A stretch of DNA of 64,000 bases from Liolophura sinensis (Eukaryota; Mollusca; Polyplacophora; Chitonida; Chitonidae): positions 3,408,001 to 3,472,000 of the forward strand of contig NC_088300.1 of the NCBI RefSeq assembly GCF_032854445.1, in the 5' to 3' direction. This document shows positions 34,256 through 46,800 of this stretch, in pieces. The translations under genes were made by a program, and so were the position numbers. The notes below the pieces were generated by a model. The model saw nothing but the letters and a program-made list of their open reading frames with translations. It was not told the DNA's origin and did no database searches. Each line of letters starts with the position of its first letter. Positions within the stretch are counted from its first letter, which is position 1.

Positions 34256-34743
34256 AGACTTAACTATGCTAATTGAAATTCTTCCTGAAACTGAGCCCAG
34301 GATTTACAGTTCAGGTTACAAAAAGCATCTGTCACAGTGTTACAGTCATCAATGATGAATCCCTATTCTCCTGGTGCTGTTGTTTGGTTTGTTGATACTA
34401 CTTTGTCTCTAATCCATGATTTACATCTATAGACAGCAACAAGAGTATGAAAAGACTGAACTGAGTGAGTTGCTTGTCTAGTTGAATGCCACTTGAGCAG
34501 TATGTCTACATTTTCCACTTGTTCGTATGGACAAATCTGATGTTGGTACATGCAGGTACATGTTGATATATGTTGGTACATTCTGGGACATGCTGGTACA
34601 TGAAGACTGGGATTACCAGGACCGAACTGCTGTGACTGGGGTCTATGTACTTTCCCTTTCCCTTTCACTTTCTCACAAAGGCAGATGTCCAACGTAGCAC
34701 TCTGAGGTTATTTTGGAGAACTCTCTATTGTCACATCACATCA

Positions 34744-34800
34744 TTAAAACAATCCAAACAAAGGGCTAGCATATGCCATTGGTTTCACATTCGGGTGTGG
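34744..34800 (-). CDS. PPP5C: PPP5C exon 14 (C-terminus and stop)
   Basis: Codes [18 protein letters not shown] and [14 protein letters not shown] is the conserved PP5 ending; the autoinhibitory C-terminal helix is two residues shorter than in human. Confidence 0.96.
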   Translation of the reverse strand, partial: PHPNVKPMAYASPLFGLF

Positions 34801-37800
34801 CTGGAAAGGAAAACATGACAAGATGTTAATATCTGGGGCTATTCTCCAAACATATCCACTTTATTTAACCATAATATAGCTTAACTATAATAACACCATA
34901 CTCACACAGGATGGCAGTCAGTTCTATAGGCAGTTCTAACTGGAGGGACATGGGTAATACACTGACCTTTGGCAAGGTATTGACAAACTTTTCCACAGGT
35001 GACATGTGCAGACTTGCAAGCCATGTTGGTGGAAGAGAAGTGGTCTTCAAACAATATAAGACTGTGTAACCAGCACACTATCACCTTAAACATTTTGTGT
35101 AACCAAGGCCATTAAAGTCACAACAAAGAAACGTGCCAGGACAAATTTCACAGATTGAACCCACACATCAACTTTGCTGCTGTTTTGGGTTAAAAACAGG
35201 TAAAATGACAAATACTACTGAACTTAACTAAAATTGCAACATTCTTTATCTGCATATTTGACACAGTGCAAAAGATCCCCTAAACTCTATATTCCAGTAT
35301 GTTCACACATTTTTTATTTAGTACTGTATCTTTTTATTTACATATTAATATTTATATTTCTGTTCCTCTCAAGATTAGGACAGGAGAGAAGATTCCCCCG
35401 CTGGTACTGAGTGACTACTCACCACAGCTTCATATGAGGTAAATTTTGGAGAGAGATCATCGCCTTTCAGATTGATAAATGCACCCTTGTTTCCCATAGT
35501 ATCACTGTAACAGGGCAGAAAATTACAATGACTCAACAAGTTCAATTGGAAAACCAGTCAAGAGCAGAATTCATGCCACAAAGTCACAACAGGGTAACAA
35601 CAAATACATGTACAGAGTAAATGACCCCAAATTTCAACTATGACAAAGTTGTGGCTGAATTCTTACAGTTATCACTGATCTTAGAAAGGTGATTTGAGGT
35701 TTCTTTGAAGGCATGATAATATCCTATTGGAAAAATGTAGGATTTAGCACCAGAAGTAACACTGTATCACTTTTATTTGCCTCTCAAAATGCACATTTCC
35801 GCAAGAAATCTGAGGTCGTACAACGATACCTATGAATGTTCTAGACAAAAACCACACAGAAGGTACTTTACTAAACTTCCCTAAAAAGTACATTTTTCAG
35901 GATGAAAAATTCCAGATACAAGCACCCTGTTACTGCATACTGCACAAGAAACTACAAATAAATGTACTACAAGATAAGCTATTATTTTCAAGAACTGAAT
36001 TTTCTAATTTGAAAATTGACCCTGCGTCAGGGTTGATTAGTACTCTTCATCTAAAAATGAAGGGCATTTGAATGGTTAGTTTAATTTTACGATGCCTCAA
36101 GCTGCACAGAGGCAGTGATATACTGTATGTATCAATATAAATAGAGTATGTTATTATACATAGGCTAAATCCCATGACACAGTACATTAACCAGAGATTT
36201 TATCCTTATGTCCACCTATTCCTACTGTACAAGAGGTGTTCCTCGTCTTGCATGACTTACCAGTAATTTGGAGCAGAGAAAACGGTCACACACTTCCTGT
36301 CATGACTGATCTCGTAGCCATCATTTTTAACCTCATGGCTGCGTATTATGTAATCCAGTTTATTTCTCTGCAGGAATGCCTTGGTAACATCTGGTCCAAA
36401 CTGAACACCTACCCCTCTCTTACTGGGTGATCTGCCACACTGAAACTGAGGGTCTGACCACAGCAACTCACACATGGGCCCTGAAAACAGATCACACACT
36501 CAACCATCATACTGCAATAAACATGTACATGACAATACTTACACATAGACAACTCCATACTTACTCCATCAAACATCACACACAATATTTGGTGCTACAT
36601 GTATTCTCCTGAGTAAATAATTTTCCTAAAAACTTTGCTACATCTCAGCACACATGAATAAGGAATGTGCAGTGAGTTAACTCATATGTATGACACTGGG
36701 AGCTATGGGCAGAATCAGTGTTTTTGTCTATGGTACACATTTACTCTATCGGAAAGCCTTTAAAAAAAAACAGGAAAATCATAAAAGAACATCATGATCA
36801 GACAAAATAAAAGGCAGATTGTTAATGTTATTTTTATTCCATTTTTGAATGTTGGTTCACCCATGAAACACAAAATAAAAGAGGTGTTACCTTAATAAGG
36901 TTGCACTAATCCTGACTGGCACAACACATATATCACACCCACACATTTATCCTTAGTTGTGAATCCAAAATGAAATAGATACACATTTTGTCTGAGAATA
37001 TGTGAAGTTGCTGGTCAACAAATAAAATTATTGTTGTTTAACACTATACTCAATAATTGTCCAGGGGCCTCTGTGGCTCAGTCAGTTAGCACGGCAGCGC
37101 AGGGTAATGACCCAAGAGTTTTCCACCAATGCAATCGCTGTGATTTCAAGTTAAGCTCATGCAGGCTTCCTCTCCGGCCATATGTGGGAAGGTCTGCCAG
37201 CAACCTGTGGATGGTTGTTTCCCCGGGGCTATGTTCGGTTTCCACCCACCCACCACAATGCTGGCCGCTGTTGCATAAGTGAAATATTCTTGAGTACGGC
37301 GTAACACACCAATCAAATAAATAATAATTGTCCATTAATATGATGATGGTAAGGTTTATCAGGAGAAGGTACCAGAGTGCCCGTAATTAACCCTCGACCT
37401 TTGGCAAGTCACTGATAGACTTTCCAAAGTGTCATGTACAAACAAATGGTTAAGCTGTGAACACACGAGTGCCATCAACCGTAAATTGTCACCAGGAACT
37501 TTGCTGAACAATGAGAGTGGGAAAATTCATGACTAGGCTGTGGTTGAAATCTTGTATGCTGGGTGCTGGGAGTCCTGCACCTGTCCACTGAGAGGTGTCA
37601 CGTTCTCAGATAAAATTTTGTGTCCCTTTTGTAAAGCCTTTCATACCACTGTTAAGTCCTACAGTACATTCGTAAACACGCTGTCCAGTCTGAGAAGTCT
37701 TCGATCTTATCGTAAAGTTGGCAAAGCCTTTGGTACATCTGTAACCATTTGAAAAGTCTTCAACATGTGATGTGCTATTCAACATTTATATTAAGCTCAC

Positions 37801-40800
37801 CTGAGTCTGGTGGTTGTTTGTTTCTTTCTATTTTCCTAATGTCATCTAATGTAACCGTGTCTTCTGAAAACAACCCACCATGCATTACCTGTAAACAACA
37901 ACACCACAATAGTTACTACAGACTATTGTATGAGAAGTAATTGTAGGAGGAAATAGCCTATTAACAAAGTTGACAACCCACGGTAACTGACAGGACTAAG
38001 TACATGTACAGTAGAAGCACATTATACCTGACAAGCAAACTGACATCAGAAGAACCACTGAATCTTCCATCATTGGTGGTGAACTACTGTAGTGCTGGCA
38101 ACAGTTGTTAAGCACAATAGTATTCATGTATTGGAGACCAGCTAGCCTATTCCATGTATGATGAAGCTCTGTAAAACCACCTTATCTGGATGCACTTTGT
38201 CATCCTGATTTGGTGCACGCGAATGGTCACATGGAAAATGGGTGCCCTTTGTCCAACTGATTTGGAACAGGCGACTGGTCACATGGAAACTGGGTGCACT
38301 TTGTCCTACTGATTTGGTGCACGCGCCTGGTCAAATGGAAACTGGGTGCACTTTGTCCTACTGATTTGGTGCATGTGACTGGTCAAATGGAAACTGGGTG
38401 CACTTTGTCCAACTGATTTGGTGCACACGAGTGGTCACATGGAAAATGGGTGCCCTTTGTCCAACCGATTTGGAACAGGCGACTGGTCACATGGAAACTG
38501 GGTGCACCTTGTCCTACTGATTTGGTGCACACGCCTGGTCAAATGGAAAATGGGTGCACTCTGTCGTACTGATCTGGTGCATGCGACTGGTCAAATGGAA
38601 ACTGGGTACACTTTGTCCTACTGATCCGGTGCATGTGACTGGTCAAATGGAAATTGGGTGCACTCTGTCGTACTGATCTGGTGCATGCGACTGGTCAAAT
38701 GGAAACTGGGTACACTTTGTCCTACTGATTTGGTGCATGCGACTGGTCAAATGGAAACTGGGTACACTTTGTCCTACTGATTTGGTGCATGCGCCTGGTC
38801 AAATGGTAACTGGGTGCACTTTGTCCTATAGATTTGGCGCATGCGACTGGTCAAGTGGAAACTGGGTGCAAATTGTCCTACTGATTTGGTGCATGTGACT
38901 GGTCAAAAGGAAACTGGGTGCACTTTGTCCTACTGATTTGGTGCATGCGACTGGTCAAATACAAATTGGGTGCACTTTGTCCTACTGATTTGGTGCATGC
39001 GACTGGTAAAATGGAAACTGGGTGCACTTTGTCCTACTGATTTGGTGCATGCGACTGGTCAAATGGAAACTGGGTGCACTTTGTCCTACTGATTTGGTGC
39101 ATGCGACTGGTCAAATGGAAACTGGGTGCACTTTGTCCTACTGATTTGGTGCATGCGACTGGTCAAAAGGAAACTGGGTGCACTTTGTCCTACTGATTTG
39201 GTGCACGCGAGTCATCACATGGAAACTGGGTGCCCTTTGTCCTTCTGATTTGGTGCACGCGACCGATCAAATGGAAACTGGGAGCCCTTTGTCCTACTGA
39301 TTTGGTGCATGTGACTGGTCAAGTGGAAACTGGGTGTACTTTGTCCTACTGGTTTGGTGCACACGAGTGGTCACATGGAAACTGGGTGCACTTTGTCCTG
39401 ATTTGGTGCGTGCGACTGGTCACATGGAAACTGGGTGCACCTTGTCCTACTGATTTGGTGCACACGCCTGGTCAAATGGAAAATGGGTGCACTCTGTCGT
39501 ACTGATCTGGTGCATGCGACTGGTCAAATGGAAACTGGGTACACTTTGTCCTACTGATCCGGTGCATGTGACTGGTCAAATGGAAATTGGGTGCACTCTG
39601 TCGTACTGATCTGGTGCATGCGACTGGTCAAATGGAAACTGGGTACACTTTGTCCTACTGATTTGGTGCATGCGACTGGTCAAATGGAAACTGGGTACAC
39701 TTTGTCCTACTGATTTGGTGCATGCGCCTGGTCAAATGGTAACTGGGTGCACTTTGTCCTATAGATTTGGCGCATGCGACTGGTCAAGTGGAAACTGGGT
39801 GCAAATTGTCCTACTGATTTGGTGCATGTGACTGGTCAAAAGGAAACTGGGTGCACTTTGTCCTACTGATTTGGTGCATGCGACTGGTCAAATACAAATT
39901 GGGTGCACTTTGTCCTACTGATTTGGTGCATGCGACTGGTAAAATGGAAACTGGGTGCACTTTGTCCTACTGATTTGGTGCATGCGACTGGTCAAATGGA
40001 AACTGGGTGCACTTTGTCCTACTGATTTGGTGCATGCGACTGGTCAAATGGAAACTGGGTGCACTTTGTCCTACTGATTTGGTGCATGCGACTGGTCAAA
40101 AGGAAACTGGGTGCACTTTGTCCTACTGATTTGGTGCACGCGAGTCATCACATGGAAACTGGGTGCCCTTTGTCCTTCTGATTTGGTGCACGCGACCGAT
40201 CAAATGGAAACTGGGAGCCCTTTGTCCTACTGATTTGGTGCATGTGACTGGTCAAGTGGAAACTGGGTGTACTTTGTCCTACTGGTTTGGTGCACACGAG
40301 TGGTCACATGGAAACTGGGTGCACTTTGTCCTGATTTGGTGCGTGCGACTGGTCAAATGGAAACTGGGGGCCCTTTGTCCTTCTAATTTGGTGCATGTGA
40401 CTGGTCAAATGGAAACTGGGTGCAAATTGTCCTCCAGATTTGATGCATGCGACTGGTCAAATGGAAACTGGGTGCACTTTGTCCTACTGATTTGGTGCAT
40501 GCTACTGGTAAAATGGAAACTGGGTGCACTTTGTCCTACTGATTTGGTGCATGCAACTGGTCAAATGGAAACTGGGTGAACTTTGTCCTACTGATTTGGT
40601 GCATGCGACTGGTTAAATGGAAACTGGGTGCACTTTGTCCTACTGATCCGGTGCATGCGACTGGTCAAAAGGAAACTGGGTGCACTTTGTCCTACTGATC
40701 CGGTGCATGTGACTGGTCAAATGGAAATTGGGTGCACTCTGTCGTACTGATCTGGTGCATGCGACTGGTCAAATGGAAACTGGGTACACTTTGTCCTACT

Positions 40801-43800
40801 GATTTGGTGCATGCGACTGGTCAAATGGAAACTGGGTACACTTTGTCCTACTGATTTGGTGCATGTGACTGGTCAAGTGGAAACTGGGTACACTTTGTCC
40901 TACTGATTTGGTGCATGCAACTGGTCAAAAGGAAACTGGGTGCACTTTGTCCTACTGATTTGGTGCACGCGACTGGTCAAATGGAAACTAGGTGCGCTTT
41001 ATACAAGTTTACATATGACCAAAATTTTATGAGAATTTATACATTTCGCTTTTGCTGATTTTTGCATGTTTTTACAACATAACAGATCTCGTGATCAGAA
41101 CGCTCAAAACCTTGACCAAAACGCAACCCTACTTCTCTAAAACAGAATTCACATTCAAAGGTTGAACATAAAATGACATGGAGTACTTACTAAAACTTTC
41201 TTATTTATACAATGTGCCAATGGTAGCCAGTTGAACACTTCCGTGAATAAATCTGCCATCTGCTGGGAATATGTGGGTTAAATGTCAAGGTCATCAAGAA
41301 CTTTAAATTGATAGCTAAGCATGTAAAAAATAAGAAATATAACAAAGAGAAAAACAGTTTTATATTACAGTAATTCTTCAACAACCTTTCGCAAATTTGC
41401 AAGATGTTTATGCAAGCACATTTTGAAGGCATTATTCTGTGTATACACATAAAATTATACCTCTCTTTAAGCTGTGACACTGACCAATGCAACTGATGGA
41501 GTCTCCAAAATCAAATTCAACATATGCATAAATTCCACTAAAAGTTGCTCTTACCCATGTCAAAAGGTTGAGGACTTATTATATTATGTAAGTGCTGAGC
41601 TTCTACGTGAAACCGCCTATTGCGTTGCTGTTACATTAACACAGCAGCTCAGCTTCTACGTGAAGCTGCCTGTTGCGTTGCTGTTACATTAACACAGCAG
41701 ATCAGCTTCTATGTGAAGCTGCCTGTTGTGTTGCTTTTACTTTAACACAGCAGCTCAGCTTCTACGTGAAGCTGCCTGTTGCGTTGCTGTTACACTAACA
41801 CAGCAACTCAGGTTCTACGTGAAGCTGCCTGTTGCATTGCTGTTTACATTAACACAGCAGCTCAGCTTCTACGTGAAGCTGCCTGTTGTGTTGCTGTTTA
41901 CATTAACACAGCAACCCAGCTTCTACGTGAAGTTGCCTGCTGCATTGCTGTTACTTTAACACAGCAACTGAGCTTCTATGTGAAGCTGCCTGTTGCATTG
42001 CTGTTTACATTAACACAGCTGCTCAGCTTTTACGTGAAGCTGCCTGTTGCATTGCTGTTACATTACACAACAGCTCAGCTTCTACGTGAAACTACCTGTT
42101 GCGTTGCTGTTACATTAACACAAGAGCTCAGCTTTTACATGAAACTGCCTGTTGTGTTGCTGTTTACATTAACACAACAGCTGAGCTTCTACATAAAACT
42201 GTCTGTTGACATTAATCACACAAGATCTGTAATATTCCACATATACCGAAAATGAGACTTTCTGAGTGACATGGTCCGTTTGGCTGAGAAACACCAATGG
42301 TTTGTTATTTGCCTTCAACACAAGAGTCTAAGACAGTTCAATTAATTATGGTTAAAGTTTACCACACATGCAAAAGGATATTTGCTCTTAACCTCTCCTT
42401 CAAAACCGTACATCTGGTTCATTGTCACACTTTCATGGTTTCCTGTAATTAACAGAAAAGTTTGGGTCACATGGCTTTTATGTGATATGTGATGTGACAA
42501 AGCATACAGCGTATTAACTTTTACCCACCTGACCATATACGGATCCACACAAGTAATATAACTGTATGAGAGAATATTTGTGATGTTGACCCCATAATCT
42601 GTCTTACAGTTTCAGCTGTACTGAAATATGAAAGATTTGAAGACAAGGCTCAGTAAATTCTACATTACAAATGCTACTGAGCGATCTCCTGTAGCACTGA
42701 AAGCATGAGGAGGAGATGAGTTTTTTCGTTATTTCCAAGAAAACACCATACAAGATCAGAAACTCACAAAAATGCTGCAGAGTATGTTTACATACCTCTA
42801 GCCATAAAGAAATGGTCTGGATAGAGCAGCTTGAAACCTAGCAGGGTGAAGATACACTCCACTGAGAAAGAGCCTCGGTCCACAAAGTCACCGTTAAACA
42901 GCTGGGTGGGTTGTCAAGGAGGATATACACTTACATATACAATTGTGTAATTCAGGTGAACAAAAAACACACGCACACACAACACACACAATGTATTAAC
43001 TGCAGGCCTCGACATAAGAAGCGATCGAACCGGCTGATCGCCTGTCGGTCTCCTAAATGTACATTCAGGGGAACAAATTTTCGATCACCACATAAACTCC
43101 AGGGGAATGATAATTTCCGTGTTGGCAAGTAGGTTACAAATAGCTAAATTTATTTTACTTACAGGAAAATCTGCACAAACTTTATGCCGGTTTAAAAAGA
43201 AAAAGAACTGACCACCTATGTCGGTAAAATGAAAATGGCTGCTTGCATCGGTAAGCGTAGACTCCTTATATTTAATGTGACCTATGATTGGCTCAGTGAA
43301 AATTGCGTGACCAATGAAATGTTTCGTTTAATAATCCCAAATACATGTTCGCATCTCTGAGGGGTTTGTGGACGTACATGGTTTGAAAAATGACTTAGAA
43401 ACAGAATATTGACTGTAATTTAATGATTAATATTTTAATTAAGGCTATTACCATGTTAAAATTGATCAATATCAATTATATTGAGAATATTATTAAAATC
43501 AATACATACCTATGACAATTCTCTGTATTAGTTTTCTTTCAAACACGATCAAACCTGATTCTTAAAATGAAGAAAACATATAGCTTGTATACTGGGGCCA
43601 ATTCTCTTCACACGGCCTTTCTGTAATCAGTTTGTGAAGCTAACATATGGGTTTGGGGTTCCCATACACCTTTCTAGAGAGTACGGTCCCCCTGATTACA
43701 GAAAAGTCGGCAAAAAGAACGCACAAGATTGAACGAACTGTGTAGGCTTAAGGTGATCAATCGAGGCGATCGACTGATGGGGAAGGGGTGACCAGAACTT

Positions 43801-46800
43801 AGATGTTCTGACTGAAAATCCAGGAGAACGATTTACCGATCCCCTCGTTCATCCTTAAGGCGAGGTGTTAATTGCAAAGATTCACCACAAGAATGCAGTA
43901 ATACAAATGTATAAAGCCCTGGCTAATACTGTATTATACAAAAACTTGCTCACACAATAACTTCACCATGAAAGTTACTGGACTGTTCGTCTATCTGTCA
44001 GAAGCTAGATAGAAAAAGTTATTCACAAATTCTGATAAAATTGTCTTCACAAGAGAACCTTGGTCTAAGGGCCAATCCGTTAAATTTTGGTTGTTGGCCA
44101 AATGTGGATTCAGGAATTTTTTTTTCAGGATATTACAAAATGTAGAGTATTTTACCTTTGTTTGTGCGGGAATTTAAACATTTAGATGTGACAAAGGTTT
44201 GCTCTTTAGAGAGCCTTCTAGCTTTCATTTCAAGGATACATAAGGGTTTACTTTAGATGGAAAGCCATTCAGTTCAAATATATTCATTAAATCATAAAAC
44301 TGTCCATGGATATCACCACACACTGTGAACTTCTCATTCTGAAATAGAAATAATACATCATAACACCATCCATGAATATACGCACACACTGTGAGCTTTT
44401 CATTCTGAAACAGAAATAATACATCTTAACACTGTCCATGGATATCACCACACACTGTGAGCTTCTCATTCTGAAACGGAAATAATACATCTTAACACTG
44501 TCCATGGATATCACCACACACTGTGAGATTCTCATTCTGAAACAGAAATAATACATCTCGACACTGTCCATGGATATCACCACACACTGTGAGCTTCTCA
44601 TTCTGAAACAGAAATAATACATCGTAACACTGTCCATGGATATCACCACACACTGTGAGCTTTTCATTCTGAAACAGAAATAATACATCGTGACACTGTC
44701 CATGGATATCACCACACACTGTGAGCTTTTCATTTTGAAGCAGAAATAATACATCTTAACACTGTCCATGGATATCACCACACACTGTGAATTTCTCATT
44801 TTGAAACAGAAATAAAGCAATATCGTACTTCTTGTAACTCAAAGACATGATGATACATGATAGAACTGTTCATGGATTTCAGCACACAGTATGAGCCTCT
44901 CATCCCGAAACAGAAATAATTGGCCACAAAGCAAATATGTGAGTGATTTCTTGCATTAACAAAGCATATGTCAAAAGGCAAAAGTTATCATCGGGTCTTT
45001 GAACAAAAACAGAATCAAGTGTATACTGACTGATGTCAGATACTAGCAAAACTTACCCCAGGGATTGTTATATCAACAAGAGAAGGCTGAGATGAAAAGA
45101 TTTCTTTGGCCTGGAGTAAAATCTGAAAACAGACACATTTTATATAATATACAAATAGAATTACATGCGGATACTAAAAAGATTTATTTATTTATTTGAT
45201 TGGTGTTTTCGCCGTACTCAAGAATATTTCACTTATACGACGGCGGTCAGCATTATGATGGGTGGAAACCGGGCAGAGCCTGGGGGAAACCCACGACCAT
45301 CCGCAGGTTGCTGACAGACCTTCCCACGTACGGCCAGAGAAGATACTAAAAAGAAAATTCTAGAAAAAAATTTTGCACCTGCATATGTTGTGTAGTGTAA
45401 TTTGGGAGATCATCCAGTGAGGAAGGCCCCAAAACCAAGAAATCCCTGTTGGCTGACCTGAAAATAATCCAGCCAATCTAAAAATGGTGTCCTGTGGCAT
45501 GGTATGTCACTTAATTATACATTTTAAATGTCTGTCAGCAACTTGTGTTACAATTTCCTTTGATAGCCAAAACATTGCGCTTGACGAAAATATAGTTGAT
45601 ACAAGACAAGTTACATGAGAGAGTACAAATGGGTCTTTAAGGAACTGTCCTGGAAACAGAGTTACATGAGAGAGTACAAATGGGTCTTTCTGAAACTGTC
45701 CTAGATACAGAGTTACATGAGATGGTAGAAATGGGTCTTTCTGGAACTGTCCTAGATACAGAGTTATATGAGAGAGTACAATGTACAAATGGGTCTTTCT
45801 GGAACTGTCCTAGATACAGTTACATGAGATAGTAGAAATGGGTCTTTCTGGAACTGTCCTAGATACAGAGTTATATGAGAGAGTACAATGTACAAATGGG
45901 TCTTTCTGGAACTGTCCTAGATACAGAGTTATATGAGAGAGTACAATGTACAAATGGGTCTTTCTGGAACTGTCCTAGATACAGAGTTATATGAGAGAGT
46001 ACAATGTACAAATGGGTCTTTCTGGAACTGTCCTAGATACAGTTACATGAGAGCGTACAAATGGGTCTTTCTGGAACCGTAGATACAGAGTTACATGAGA
46101 GAGTACAATGTACAAATGGGTCTTTCTGGAACTGTTCTAGATACAGAGTTACATGAGATGGTACAATGTACAAATGTTTTTTTCTGGAACTGTCCTAGAT
46201 ACAGAGTTATATGAGAGAGTACAATGTACAAATGGATCTTTCTGGAACTGTGCTAGATACAGTTACATGAGATGGTAGAAATAGGTCTTTCTGGAACTGT
46301 CCTAGATACAGAGTTATATGAGAGAGTACAATGTACAAATGGGTCTTTCTGGAACTGTCCTAGACACAGAGTTATATGAGAGAGTACAATGTACAAATGG
46401 ATCTTTCTGGAACTGTTCTAGATACAGAGTTACATGAGATGGTACAATGTACAAATGTTTTTTTCTGGAACTGTCCTAGATACAGAGTTACATGAGAGAG
46501 TACAATGTACAAATGGATCTTTCTGGAACTGTGCTAGATACAGTTACATGAGATGGTAGAAATAGGTCTTTCTGGAACTGTCCTAGACACAGAGTTATAT
46601 GAGAGAGTACAATGTACAAATGGATCTTTCTGGAACTGTCCTAGATACAGTTACATGAGATGGTAGAAATAGGTCTTTCTGGAACTGTCCTAGATACAGA
46701 GTTATATGAGAGAGTACAATGTACAAATGGATCTTTCTGGAACTGTGCTAGATACAGAGTGAAAGCTTATTTACTTAGGCACAAAACTTAGTTGCTCAAT

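Larger units (their letters stand above)
28400..34743. other. Region between the two convergent genes
   Basis: Contains the 3' UTR of PPP5C of unknown length, four short tandem arrays and remnants of SINE family C. No coding exon seen. Minus-strand AATAAA candidates exist (for example 31883-31888 and 31229-31236 read as TTTATT on this strand), but none can be chosen. Confidence 0.5.

Noticed and set aside
38418-40579. Frames of 68-138 codons in the 52-bp array
   Set aside because: Identical copies in the 933-bp duplicate; repeat by-products.
44287-44820. 177-codon minus-strand frame through the exon 7 array
   Set aside because: It is out of frame with PPP5C; the frame carrying GDIHGQ is the meaningful one.
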